NCBI GenBank assembly: GCA_050948905.1 | Contig: JBMNES010000001.1 | Span: forward strand, 1,364,001 to 1,428,000 | DNA length: 64,000 nt | Direction of reading: 5' to 3' | From: DTKD01 sp050948905 | GTDB taxonomy: Bacteria > Armatimonadota > UBA5829 | Part shown: in pieces, positions 17,163-26,066 of the stretch | Layout: each line of letters opens with the position of its first letter | Position numbering within the stretch: position 1 is the first letter of the stretch | Program-made: the position numbers and the translations under genes | Notes under the pieces: generated by a model | What the model was told of the DNA's origin: nothing | Seen by the model: only the letters and a program-made list of their open reading frames with translations | Database searches by the model: none

Positions 17163-17183
17163 CGTCAGAGTTCCTGCAAGTTC

Positions 17184-18095
17184 TCAATTCTCGGTCAATT
17201 CCGCGAGCCTCGTCGTCACACGCGCTAACAATTCGCCATCCTTTTCCGGATCAGCAACTTTTATGATTTCCCTGCACTGCTCCATTGCCAGCCCACGCCA
17301 GGGCTCCTGATATTTGACATTGTCCGATTTACCTTGCTCCCGTGCAATCGACATGTATTTGCTCATCAGGCGTGTTTTAGGCAACAGCCAATTCGGAGAG
17401 GCTTTACAGGCTTTTTGCAACCATTCGATGCACATCTCATCGCTCTCGCAGAATAATTGGTCGTGCAATTTCTGCAATTCTTCTGCTGATCGTTCGGCGT
17501 CATATACTTCTCCGTGTGTACTAAAACATTCTGCTATCCAGAACATAGCCTCAGCGTCATCTGGAGCAGTAGCGAGAAACGCCTTGAACTGCTCAATAGC
17601 CTTAACAGCAAACCCTGTCCTAAAGAGGAAATAGGCCCACGCGATTTGAGCCTCTCTCAAGGAGGGATCCAGTTTGATAGCCCGCTGCAGTTCCTTTTGT
17701 GCGCAAGCGTAGTTGTTTCTCTCAGGCGCAGCCTTTGACACAACTCCCTCGTTTGTCGCAACGGAGCAGGCATATCCCAGGCTGAAGTGAGATATCGCAG
17801 AATCCGGACGGCTGATTACTTCTTTCTCGTAAACACCGATCAATTCGGCCAGTCTACCGTTGTCATAGGCGCTGCGGATGTCCAGGATACGCTGCTGAGC
17901 AGGCGAGGGGACTGCGGCATCGTCAACCTCAAGCGACTGCGTTCCCGGCCAGAACGCCTGACCATCTCGCCCTTCTTGCAGCGCCAAAAAGCCATCTGTC
18001 TGCGACGAAGGTCCGCTTGCTTTCAAACACAATACAGAAAAGAGCGTCGCGCAAATGACAGCAACAGAAATAATCAGTATAGTCCTTCTCATTGC
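17184..18095 (-). CDS. Membrane-anchored TPR-repeat protein
   Basis: 303 residues from the ATG at 18095 (GGAGGG 6 bases upstream; a GTG/ATG 15 bases earlier has none). An N-terminal hydrophobic anchor (TILIISVAVICATLFSVL) precedes a region with TPR-like pairs of helices: AISHFSLGYACSVATNEG, AQKELQRAIKLDPSLREA, AEAMFWIAECFSTHGEVYDA. The domain faces outside or the periplasm if the anchor is a signal anchor. TPRs bind proteins; the partner is unknown. The 250-base upstream region contains a C9 run (18247-18255) but no gene. Confidence 0.72.
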   Translation of the reverse strand, partial: AMRRTILIISVAVICATLFSVLCLKASGPSSQTDGFLALQEGRDGQAFWPGTQSLEVDDAAVPSPAQQRILDIRSAYDNGRLAELIGVYEKEVISRPDSAISHFSLGYACSVATNEGVVSKAAPERNNYACAQKELQRAIKLDPSLREAQIAWAYFLFRTGFAVKAIEQFKAFLATAPDDAEAMFWIAECFSTHGEVYDAERSAEELQKLHDQLFCESDEMCIEWLQKACKASPNWLLPKTRLMSKYMSIAREQGKSDNVKYQEPWRGLAMEQCREIIKVADPEKDGELLARVTTRLAELTEN

Positions 18096-18345
18096 ATACC
18101 CTCCATTCATAAAGCTTTCGCCTATCGGCTGGTCTGATCTGCCTGAACTATTACCTTCGGAATGCTGTCAATGGACAATGGCCCGCCGATTGTCGATTCT
18201 CACGAGATTCGGGAAACAACTCCAAGATATGACGATATTACTAAATCCCCCCCCCATATTATGGCGTATATCGTGCTAGTCTGTATCATACGCTAACTTA
18301 TTTTGTTTGTCAACTAGCAATTTGTTGATATTATTCTGTCTGAAC

Positions 18346-20553
18346 TTACCCAATATCGTTAGATAAATCCACCGCCACCAACTCGTAAACATCCACCTCC
18401 GGCACCGTGAATGTACAAACGCCGTCAATTTTGTCCACCGGCAGATCCAAACCTGCCCTCAAAGCTCTTACTCGTTTCAGGTCTTTTCCGGGCAGGCTGA
18501 TTTTGATATCGCGGATCGGGATAATCTCCGAAATCGGTCGTTGCATATCCCCGGTGTTATTCACGATATGAACCAGCAGTTGGCTCTTATCCGCGCTGCG
18601 GCGCAGTTCAACCTGCACCGTCGCAGGAGCTTCGACTTCTATGGGCATCGGATCAGAATGTGCCCAGCGGACCGCGTTTTCTATCAAGCTCTGATATTGC
18701 GGCATCCTCAACCGGCCGTAGAAATCGCCGATCAGCGACGGCACATACAACGCTCGTCCGTCGTTGTACGAATTGGTAATCAAAGCTGGCAGCGTGGTTT
18801 CATCGCTCAATGGCATATAGCTGCCGCCGATGTCCCCCATAAACACCGATGCCACCTCCGCCCCGGCCGCGGCCTCGCACTCAAGGCTATAAGTCGGCTT
18901 CGGCAAAAACTCCCCGACATTGAATCCCGCCACAACCGGATGCTGCGACTTGACCTTGACATATTCCTCGGCGGATCTCGGAGTCATCATCTCCCCTGTG
19001 TTCTTCACTCCGAGCGCTTCCAGCAGCGGGTTGGATTCCCTCCGCCTGCCCATCTCGTCATAAGCCCCGGTCTCGAACTCCGCGATCACCGAGCCGCCAC
19101 CGCGCACAAATGCCTTTATATTTTCGATCTGAGTATCGGAAAGACACGCCGAATTAGGAAGAATCAGGGTCTTATATCCCGCAAGCCCCTCAGCCGATAA
19201 TTGCCCGTCCAGAATCACGTCAAACGGGATATGAGCACGAGTCAGCGCGGTGAAATACCCGATATAAGACTGGTTGACGGTCCCTTCGCAGGTCTCCTTC
19301 CGCGCCTTCCAGTCCACGGTCCGCTTTTCGCCGCCAGCATCCACGCCGAGGTTCACCTCAAGGCCGCTGCCGGCCTCGCCATAAAACTGCCCCTTATCCG
19401 ACACATAATAGGTAGCAGTCTGCGATGAATTAAGCAGCGCAACCTCCGCACACGATTCGGTTTGGGTGTAATACTCCTCGTTAGCAGCCAAAAAGCTCTG
19501 CATCTCCTTGATAGGCTTAACCGCGGCGTCCCTGCTATGATCCAGCGCATAATCGAACACCGCAAACCACGGGTTCGACCCGCACGCCACAGTCTGCGCG
19601 ATAGCAAGCTGGGCTTCATAATTCGGCAGAGGAATATAGTGCCACGCTCCCAGGGTGTGATGGCTGAAAACCACGGACGGCTTACCGGCCGCCGCCATAT
19701 ACTTCGCCGTAGCAGCCCAGGCCAAAAGGAAATCGGAGTGGCCCGGATGGAAGAACTCCTCGGCGCCGTTAAAGTCCTCAAAATCTGTGACAGCATCGAC
19801 GCATCGTGCGTATCGCCAGGTGTTCGCGTGCCACGTTCCCGCGTTCAAAAACACTACCGCATCCGGGTTTATCGACCTTGCCGCCTCTCTGCTGTCTCGC
19901 AGATACTCCGCCAGCGAATCCGATCGGAACTTCACGAAATTCAACCAGTTGTCGTCTGACCAATCCTCCACCGTCGGCAAATCCGCGCCATACTTCGCCG
20001 CGAACTTCTCTCTGCATGAGTCACAATAGCAGCACCCAGCGAAGATCACCGGTCCATCAAGAAAAACCCCGTCTATGCCGGTTTTCATAGTCTCCCGGAT
20101 CATCTCCATCGACCAATCCCGCCAACCGCTGTTCACGCAAAGTGTCGTGCCACTGCCATAAAGCGGATATTTGCGGCCATAGGAGGTACCATCGGCCAGC
20201 AGTTGCTCCCAACCGGGGTGTTCTGCCGCAAAATCGAACGAATACCAGTGCATATTCACATACGCCAGCACGCTCAGGCCATATTTTCTGGCATACGGCA
20301 GGTATTCTCGTATAACATCGAAGTCGCCAAGGTTAGCGGCTTTCTCGAACTTTGGGGTATTAAATGTGGTTTGATAGGCCAGCCCCGGAGCAGAACCCAG
20401 CGTCCCCATCACCCACTCACAATTAATATGCCAGTCGTCGCGTTTGCTACGCGCCAGCGCATCCAGATCGCAGCCCTTCATCCGATCCATCTCGCCGAGA
20501 TAATCCAGCCGCATCATCCGCACCGGTCGTTCATACCATTTCAGATCAGCCAT
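18346..20553 (-). CDS. TIM-barrel glycoside hydrolase-like protein (GHL6 type) with GATase-like domain
   Basis: 735 residues from the ATG at 20553, which has GGAGG 7 bases upstream; the frame runs to 20799 through repeats. The N-terminal barrel (residues about 5-400) has strands such as YGLSVLAYVNMHWYSFD, GIDGVFLDGPVIFAGCCYC and AVVFLNAGTWHANTW. A beta-galactosidase trimerisation/GATase-like domain follows (AGYKTLILPNSACLSDTQ, FVRGGGSVIAEFETGAYDE), then a beta-rich end. There is no signal peptide. It probably acts on an oligosaccharide; substrate is unknown. Divergent from the UroD-like gene. Confidence 0.72.
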   Translation of the reverse strand: MADLKWYERPVRMMRLDYLGEMDRMKGCDLDALARSKRDDWHINCEWVMGTLGSAPGLAYQTTFNTPKFEKAANLGDFDVIREYLPYARKYGLSVLAYVNMHWYSFDFAAEHPGWEQLLADGTSYGRKYPLYGSGTTLCVNSGWRDWSMEMIRETMKTGIDGVFLDGPVIFAGCCYCDSCREKFAAKYGADLPTVEDWSDDNWLNFVKFRSDSLAEYLRDSREAARSINPDAVVFLNAGTWHANTWRYARCVDAVTDFEDFNGAEEFFHPGHSDFLLAWAATAKYMAAAGKPSVVFSHHTLGAWHYIPLPNYEAQLAIAQTVACGSNPWFAVFDYALDHSRDAAVKPIKEMQSFLAANEEYYTQTESCAEVALLNSSQTATYYVSDKGQFYGEAGSGLEVNLGVDAGGEKRTVDWKARKETCEGTVNQSYIGYFTALTRAHIPFDVILDGQLSAEGLAGYKTLILPNSACLSDTQIENIKAFVRGGGSVIAEFETGAYDEMGRRRESNPLLEALGVKNTGEMMTPRSAEEYVKVKSQHPVVAGFNVGEFLPKPTYSLECEAAAGAEVASVFMGDIGGSYMPLSDETTLPALITNSYNDGRALYVPSLIGDFYGRLRMPQYQSLIENAVRWAHSDPMPIEVEAPATVQVELRRSADKSQLLVHIVNNTGDMQRPISEIIPIRDIKISLPGKDLKRVRALRAGLDLPVDKIDGVCTFTVPEVDVYELVAVDLSNDIG

Positions 20554-20659
20554 TCCATAACCTCCATCAAGCCTCCCGGCAATCATAATCCCCCAAACAG
20601 CCGACGTCAAGATGCGGTTGTCGGTTGTCGGTTTACGGTTTACGATTGACGGTTGAGTA

Positions 20660-20750
20660 GATCGGTGGCGATCTCCGAATCGTCGTCTCATATCTCCGTC
20701 TCGGACTTTCCCTTTCCTGGCTTTCGCAATTTTCGCGATTTCGCGTTTAT
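20660..20750. repeat. Degenerate CTCCGA-loop hairpin plus TTTCGCG tract
   Basis: A decayed copy of the GGTGGCGAT-CTCCGA-ATCG hairpin at 20663-20688, whose right arm no longer pairs fully, is followed by CTGGCTTTCGC...TTTCGCGTTT at 20719-20750. These lie in the divergent space 20554-20805. Confidence 0.65.
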
Positions 20751-20805
20751 CCCTTCCGTGCTCCAGCCCCTTGCACCAACCCAACCGACCTGTTACCATT
20801 TGCCT

Positions 20806-21840
20806 ATGAAACTATCCCGTCAGCCTGATTTCTCTCAATTTCTAAAGGTCCTGACCAGGAGCGGCAGGCCGGATCATTTGCCGTTTTACGAACATATCGC
20901 CAGCCCCGGCTTTATCGCGCGTCGCACCGGGACCGACTTCGACAAAATGCCGTTTGGCACAGTCGACTATTGGCGCATATACGTCGATTTCTGGCTGGGA
21001 ATGGGTTTCGATTGTGTGCCAATGGAGATTCCCCTGCGATGCCCGCTCGGAGCGGGTCACGGTGCAATTACGGAGGGCAGCGAGGCCCTTGCTGTCATTA
21101 GAAATCGAGAGGATTATGAGAACTACCCCTGGCCGACTGAGTCTGACCCCATTGATTTCACCCATTTCGAGACCGTGGCTTCGATGCTGCCGGATGGTGC
21201 AAAGATAGTCGGCGGGGTATGTGCCGGGCCTTATGAATGGGCCTCGCAGATGCTGGGGACCATCGGGCTTTCATACCTGCTTGCCGATGACCCCGAACTC
21301 GTCGCAGAGGTCTTTGCCCGTATAGGCCGCCTGCATATTGGCGCGGTCAGGCAACTGGCGACTATGGATTTCATAGGGGCCTTGCGGCAGGGCGACGATC
21401 TCGGATTCAAAACCTCCACATTCCTTAGTCCGCCGCTGCTTCGAAAGTTGATATTTCCTATTTATACGCGGATGGTAGCGCTGGCTCACGCTCAGAATAA
21501 GCCCTTTATCCTGCACTCCTGCGGTAATCTAGCCGAGGTCTATGACGATCTCATCGACGGCTGTAAAATCGACGCAAAGCACTCGTTTGAAGATCAGATT
21601 TTGCCAGTCTCCGAGTTCAAGAAGATTTACGGCGACCGGGTGACTGCTCTCGGAGGGCTGGATGTCGACGTAATCTGCCGATCCACCGAAGATGAGGTGC
21701 GCCGCTACGCACGTGAGCAAATTGAAAAATGCTTCGCGGACGGATTCTGGGCGCTCGGCACGGGAAATTCCCTTACAGATTATATGCCCGTGCAAAACTA
21801 CATCGCCGTGTTGGAAGAGGGACTCGCGGCCAGCGCGTAA
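20806..21840 (+). CDS. Uroporphyrinogen decarboxylase family protein
   Basis: 344 residues from the ATG at 20806; the 51 upstream codons of the open frame are repeat sequence. Family features include GAGHGAITEG, the helix LSYLLADDPELVAEVFARI, FILHSCGNLAEVYDDLID and ITALGGLDVD-like VTALGGLDVDVICR. Genuine HemE carries an N-terminal RxPVW-type motif that is not seen here, so this is more likely one of the UroD-like methyltransferase-type paralogs common in anaerobes than a haem enzyme. Substrate unknown. Confidence 0.82.
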   Translation: MKLSRQPDFSQFLKVLTRSGRPDHLPFYEHIASPGFIARRTGTDFDKMPFGTVDYWRIYVDFWLGMGFDCVPMEIPLRCPLGAGHGAITEGSEALAVIRNREDYENYPWPTESDPIDFTHFETVASMLPDGAKIVGGVCAGPYEWASQMLGTIGLSYLLADDPELVAEVFARIGRLHIGAVRQLATMDFIGALRQGDDLGFKTSTFLSPPLLRKLIFPIYTRMVALAHAQNKPFILHSCGNLAEVYDDLIDGCKIDAKHSFEDQILPVSEFKKIYGDRVTALGGLDVDVICRSTEDEVRRYAREQIEKCFADGFWALGTGNSLTDYMPVQNYIAVLEEGLAASA

Positions 21841-21919
21841 ATTAACAACAGGTCTGGAATCTGCTGCATATTCGGTGGTCAGTTATAATTTCGAGGCCAT
21901 ACCAATATCCCAGTCCTGG

Positions 21920-22232
21920 CCATTCCGCGCGTAGTCGCGGAATCCACGGATAGTATAGGCCGAGACAGAGATCGGCCACTACGGTTTGGAAGTTAGAAGT
22001 TGGCAATTGGAGGTTGGCATTGGTTATGAGGTGGCGATTCGGAGATCGCCACCTATCTGAATAGTGAACCGATAACCGTTAGCCGCCAACCGACCACCGA
22101 AAAAGCGGATTTCTCGCTGCGCTCGAAATGACGAGGGCGGAGCGAAATAGCAGGGTTGTGTGAGCCAGGCAGAGGCAGACCGCTATAGGTATTTTCGCGT
22201 TTTCGCTTCTTTCGGGCTTTCGCGTTTTCCGG
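21920..22232. repeat. Mosaic of hairpin repeats after the UroD-like gene
   Basis: In order: CATTCCGCG...CGCGGAATCCACGG hairpin (about 21920-21949); a GGCCGA-GACAGAGA-TCGGCC hairpin followed by CACTAC (about 21958-21984); the AGGTGGCGAT/ATCGCCACCT hairpin (22029-22054); a reversed GTCATTTCGAG hairpin (22101-22132); and a TTTCGCG tract (22190-22232). The order of the first three matches 42022-42231. No gene is supported in 21841-22275. Confidence 0.8.
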
Positions 22233-22275
22233 GGCGAGGGTTTGCTCTATGCCGCGGACTCGCGACGCTTCCTTC

Positions 22276-23220
22276 CTAAATCTGCGTTACTTCTATCTTA
22301 GTGACCCTGGCCTCGCCTATCAGTCGATCTACGTCCGCTTTTTTGCCGATATCCGTGCCGTCGCTGAGAGCCGTTGCCGCTCCCGATGCACAGCCCAAGG
22401 CAAGGCATTCCTCTATCTTCAGACCCTGCTCAAGGCCGTAAACGACCCCTGCGATAAGGGAGTCGCCGGAACCGATCGTGCTATTCGGCTCCACCTGCGG
22501 GGTGGTGGCGTCGTATATCGAACCTTCGTAACTTGCGATAGCCCCCTGCTTGCCAAGGGAGATAATAACCAGGTCGATTCCCGTCCGTGAAAGCTCCAGA
22601 GCCGCTCTCGCCACGTCGGATTTCGACTCGAATGTCTTATTCAACAGCCGCTGCGCCTCGTCGATGTTGGGCTTAATCATAAACGGTTTCGCCTTCACAC
22701 CCTCCGTGAAAGCGTCGCCATCGGCATCCAGTACGGCCTTAGCGCCGCCAGCCATTGCAATCTGGATCAGCACCTTCTTAACATCAGGGTTGACACCCAG
22801 CGGCACACTGCCTCCGATCACCATAAAGCTGCTCTGTCGCGCCAAATCCTTGGCCCGCTCGAACAACTCCACCATTTCCTTATGCTCAATCGGCCCGCCG
22901 GGTTCATTTAGCGTGGTGGGAGGAGTGTTGGACTTTTCCTCTATACATATATTGGTGCGAGTCTCCGCAGCAGTCTGGACTATCACCGACCCAACCCCGC
23001 GCCTGTCAAGGACAAACTTTACATAATCCCCAGTCTCCCCGCCCAAAAAAGCCAGCGCGGTGGTCTCCCCGCCGAGTTCCTTAATCATACGGGAGCAGTT
23101 GATGCCCTTCCCGCCAGCATCTATTTCTACCTTGGTGATGCGGTTAGTATCATAGCAGGCGAGCTTGTCGACGTAGATGGTCTTATCGACGCACGGATTG
23201 AGTGTGATGGATGATATCAT
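22276..23220 (-). CDS. 1-phosphofructokinase/hexose-phosphate kinase, PfkB (FruK/LacC) family
   Basis: 314 residues. The N-terminal TLNPCVDKTIYVDKL and the AGGKGIN motif at 35-41 are typical of FruK and LacC, and the anion-hole/catalytic GSGD is at 250-253. It phosphorylates a sugar monophosphate, most simply fructose 1-phosphate to fructose 1,6-bisphosphate. It follows fba after 84 bases that contain a TGCCGCC/GGCGGCA hairpin (23252-23277). The pair could serve fructose or tagatose use; no PTS gene is in the window, so the exact sugar is open. Confidence 0.85.
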   Translation of the reverse strand: MISSITLNPCVDKTIYVDKLACYDTNRITKVEIDAGGKGINCSRMIKELGGETTALAFLGGETGDYVKFVLDRRGVGSVIVQTAAETRTNICIEEKSNTPPTTLNEPGGPIEHKEMVELFERAKDLARQSSFMVIGGSVPLGVNPDVKKVLIQIAMAGGAKAVLDADGDAFTEGVKAKPFMIKPNIDEAQRLLNKTFESKSDVARAALELSRTGIDLVIISLGKQGAIASYEGSIYDATTPQVEPNSTIGSGDSLIAGVVYGLEQGLKIEECLALGCASGAATALSDGTDIGKKADVDRLIGEARVTKIEVTQI

Positions 23221-23304
23221 TGGATTGCATGCCGCCGTTCTAATGCGGAACTGCCGCCCACAAAATTGCAGGCGGCAAGCTCCGGGATATTTTATGTTTT
23301 CTTC

Positions 23305-24255
23305 TTACTTTTTCAGGGCTGCTCGCACGTCGTCGAGTTGACCTGCAGAGCCGAGAAGCTCATTGCGGCTGGCGATGAACTTCGCATACTCTTCCTGGAA
23401 TATCTTGCCGACCGGGCGGAAGTCGAAGACCTCCGGCTTATCGCGGAAGAACTCTCTGTGAACTCGCGTCCACACAAGTCTGCCGTCCGTGTCGATGTTG
23501 ATCTTGCAGACGCCCAGCTTTGCCGCCGGCAGATACTGGTTAGGATCTACGCCCTTGGCTCCCTTAAGCGCGCCGCCCGCAGCGTTGATTCGCTCAACTT
23601 CATCCTGCGGAACGGAGCTTGAGCCGTGCAGAACGAGCGGGAATCCCGGGACCAGTTTCTGAATCGCCTCGACTACGTCGAAGTGCAGCCCCTGGCTTCC
23701 AGAGAACTTGAACGCGCCGTGGCTGGTTCCGATGGCACAGGCAAGGCTGTCGCAGCCGGTGCGCTTAATAAACTCCGCCGCCTGATCCGGGTCGGTGAGG
23801 TGAGCGTTCTCTTCGCTTACCGCGATGTCCTCTTCGACTCCACCGAGCTGACCGAGTTCGGCCTCGACGCTGATACCCTTCGCGTGAGCCTTTTCGACCA
23901 CGCGCTTGGTGGTGGCGATATTCTCCTCAAACGACTCGTGGCTGGCGTCGATCATAACCGACGAATAGAACCCGCTGTCTATGCAGTCATAGCAGGTTTG
24001 CTCGTCGCCGTGGTCGAGATGCACCGCAAAGACCGCATCCGGGAAAATCTCGTCCGCCGCTCTGATCATACCCTCCAGCATCAGCTTGTTGGTGTATGAT
24101 CGCGCGCCCTTGGAAATCTGAACGATGAACGGCGCCTTTGAGTCCATATTGCCCTGGAATAGACCCATAGTCTGCTCGGCGTTGTTGATATTATAAGCGC
24201 CGATAGCATACTTGCCGTAGGCCAGTTCAAAAAGTTGTTTGGTTGTTACTATCAT
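23305..24255 (-). CDS. fba: Class II fructose-bisphosphate aldolase
   Basis: 316-residue zinc-dependent aldolase that splits fructose 1,6-bisphosphate. Visible signatures are AVHLDHGDEQTC with the metal-binding His and catalytic Asp region, MIDASHESFEENI, EAELGQLGGVEED, the metal-ligand AIGTSHGAFKF, and the phosphate-binding LVLHGSSSVP and CKINIDTDGRL. AAGGAG lies about 10 bases before the ATG. It is followed by the PfkB kinase, a natural metabolic pair. Confidence 0.93.
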   Translation of the reverse strand: MIVTTKQLFELAYGKYAIGAYNINNAEQTMGLFQGNMDSKAPFIVQISKGARSYTNKLMLEGMIRAADEIFPDAVFAVHLDHGDEQTCYDCIDSGFYSSVMIDASHESFEENIATTKRVVEKAHAKGISVEAELGQLGGVEEDIAVSEENAHLTDPDQAAEFIKRTGCDSLACAIGTSHGAFKFSGSQGLHFDVVEAIQKLVPGFPLVLHGSSSVPQDEVERINAAGGALKGAKGVDPNQYLPAAKLGVCKINIDTDGRLVWTRVHREFFRDKPEVFDFRPVGKIFQEEYAKFIASRNELLGSAGQLDDVRAALKK

Positions 24256-24403
24256 CTAACGGTGGCTCCTTTTATGTTATCCGCTCGCTGCCGTACAGCA
24301 AAACACCGCCCCAGGGATCGCTTTGCCAATCTGCCGGGAGATTTCACCTCCCGGTCCGATTGATGCCACCTTCCGGCTGCGCTCTGGGTTGGTGGTGGCG
24401 GAT

Positions 24404-24958
24404 TTATGCAGGCTCAATAAGGCCGTAGTTGCCGTCCTCGCGCAAATAGACCACGTTGACTTCTTCGGTTTCGGAGTTGCGGAAAACGTAGAAGTTATGG
24501 TGCAACAGTTCCATTTGCTGAGTAGCCTCATCCGGCGTCATCGGTTTCAGCGCAAATCGTTTGGTGCGCACCAGAGTCGGCAGCTCTTCTTCCGCCGTCT
24601 CCTCGGCTCCGAACGCCTCGATCATCGCCTGGTCACGAATAGCGTTTCGAGCTTTCGGCCCTTCTGCGATGCTCTTATCTCTTTTGCGCTTGAACTTTTT
24701 GACGCGCCCTTCCAGCTTTTCGACGACCTCGTCTATGCTGGCATACATATCGTTGACGCGACGTTCCTCGCCGCGCAATAAAATACCGTCACCCTCGAGC
24801 TGTACTTCAACCATCTGCATCCCGCGCTGCACGCTCAAAATAACCGTGGCCTCGCGGATATCCTGAAAATACTTCTCCAGTTTCGGCAGTTTCTTCTCTA
24901 TATAGCTCCTAAGGGCGTCGGTAACCTCGATATTCCTGCCCTTAACGTGGATCAACAT
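24404..24958 (-). CDS. hpf: Ribosome hibernation-promoting factor, long form
   Basis: 184 residues. The N-terminal S30AE domain (MLIHVKGRNIEVTDALRSYI, then KLPKLEKYF) binds the 30S decoding centre, and the C-terminal RFALKPMTPDEATQQMELLH...VVYLREDGNYGLIEP domain mediates dimerisation to 100S particles. Length fits the single-protein long HPF used outside gamma-proteobacteria. AAGGAG precedes the ATG. The promoter at 25004-25032 drives it. The 148-base gap to fba has a CCGGGAG/CTCCCGG hairpin (24334-24354) without a T-run. Confidence 0.95.
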   Translation of the reverse strand: MLIHVKGRNIEVTDALRSYIEKKLPKLEKYFQDIREATVILSVQRGMQMVEVQLEGDGILLRGEERRVNDMYASIDEVVEKLEGRVKKFKRKRDKSIAEGPKARNAIRDQAMIEAFGAEETAEEELPTLVRTKRFALKPMTPDEATQQMELLHHNFYVFRNSETEEVNVVYLREDGNYGLIEPA

Positions 24959-25003
24959 TGGCAGAGGAACTCCTTTCGCAGGCTCGTCATAGTAAACCGA
25001 TCA

Positions 25004-25032
25004 AGTTTAACACGCCCGGCACCCTCTGTCAA
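25004..25032 (-). promoter_or_regulatory. Promoter of hpf
   Basis: A perfect TTGACA (25032-25027) and TAAACT (25009-25004) on the minus strand are 17 bases apart. Confidence 0.7.
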
Positions 25033-25191
25033 CCGCCTCCTGGCGTGCAGCATTTGTTGAGTCCTGTCAATCATGGCATTGATACCCTACCCATCAGCGG
25101 AACAATCTCGCAAAGCATACCGTAATTTATAAAGGGCTTGCGCTTGGGGCAGTTGTCGCCGATAATAGTCCTGTCGGGAGGTGGTTTACCC

Positions 25192-25866
25192 GTGGAAGAA
25201 ACCGATCTTCTGCAGCAAATAGAAAAACTCAATGACAAGCTCAATCGCACCAGGCAGCGTATGGCGGGACTGCGAGAGAGAAGCAAACTGCTGGAAATGC
25301 AGTATCACGACGCAAAAGAACGTGAGCAAAATACCAACGGATTAGTTGGGGAGCTTCTCGAACGCCAGCGCGAGCTGAACGTAATGCTCAACCGCGCCAA
25401 TATTATGCTCAATCGCTCGCAGGAAGCGATGGCGCTTAGCTCGATGGAGCTTAACGAGATGGCAAAGGCCCTGCCCGAGCCTAAGAAAGCCGAGTGGGCG
25501 GATCGCGTTGCCAGAGTCAACGAACTTTTCAAACAAACCGGCGTGCAGGACGCCGAGCTAGGCGCGCTGCAAAGCGAGAATCCATCGACCTCGTTTGGTC
25601 GTGAGGATATGAAAAAGCAGTCCAAGGATGCATTCGGCAGGCAGCAATCCATCTGGGAGTTCTCACAAAAACGAGAACCGCCGAAAGTAGAGGCGGAAAT
25701 CGTCGAAGAGGAAGAGGCGTCAGAGCCTGCAATACATATAATTGATCATTCTCCGGAACAGGACCATGATAGTCAGGAAGAAATCCTGTCCGAAGATGAG
25801 CCATCTGACGACGCTGTGGCCGAACCTTCACAGCGCAAATCCTGGTGGCAAAGGCTGGCGTTATAA
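25192..25866 (+). CDS. Coiled-coil protein of unknown function
   Basis: 224 residues from the GTG at 25192, which has GGGAGG about 9 bases upstream; an ATG at 25138 lacks one. Residues 1-100 are a long coiled coil (LLQQIEKLNDKLNRTRQRMAG, then RELNVMLNRANIMLNRSQEA). A strongly acidic, probably disordered stretch follows (EEEEASEPAIHIIDHSPEQD), ending in a short basic-aromatic tail RKSWWQRLAL that could touch a membrane. No signal peptide. I do not recognise the family. Confidence 0.6.
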   Translation: MEETDLLQQIEKLNDKLNRTRQRMAGLRERSKLLEMQYHDAKEREQNTNGLVGELLERQRELNVMLNRANIMLNRSQEAMALSSMELNEMAKALPEPKKAEWADRVARVNELFKQTGVQDAELGALQSENPSTSFGREDMKKQSKDAFGRQQSIWEFSQKREPPKVEAEIVEEEEASEPAIHIIDHSPEQDHDSQEEILSEDEPSDDAVAEPSQRKSWWQRLAL

Positions 25867-25951
25867 TATTTCGCCTGTAGCGTGATTTCACGCAAATGAA
25901 AGAAGTCCGGCTTGCGTCAGGGTATGTCATTTTTCGACGGGATTGGGCTGC

Positions 25952-25980
25952 TTGACGGAATATCCGCCAGCACATAAAAT
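25952..25980 (+). promoter_or_regulatory. Promoter of the pilus-N-like gene
   Basis: TTGACG (25952-25957) and TAAAAT (25975-25980) are 17 bases apart. The expected 80-base leader contains a CGGGAAAG/CTTTTCCCG hairpin (26015-26042) followed by TTTT, which could act as an attenuator. Confidence 0.6.
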
Positions 25981-26066
25981 AGTCATCGCAATGAAATGTC
26001 GATAATGGTATCTACGGGAAAGGCCCGTCCGGACTTTTCCCGGTTTTGGTGTACAGGGGTGAATTA

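Noticed and set aside
18247..18255. C9 tract as a phase-variable switch
   Set aside because: It lies about 150 bases upstream of the TPR gene and not within a recognised promoter spacer or reading frame; no supporting evidence from one sequence.
20653..20805. N-terminal extension of the UroD-like protein
   Set aside because: It translates a hairpin and TTTCGCG repeat; the conserved protein begins at 20806.
26015..26047. Riboswitch in the leader of the pilus-N-like gene
   Set aside because: Only one short hairpin is present, with no match to a known aptamer core; at most an attenuator.
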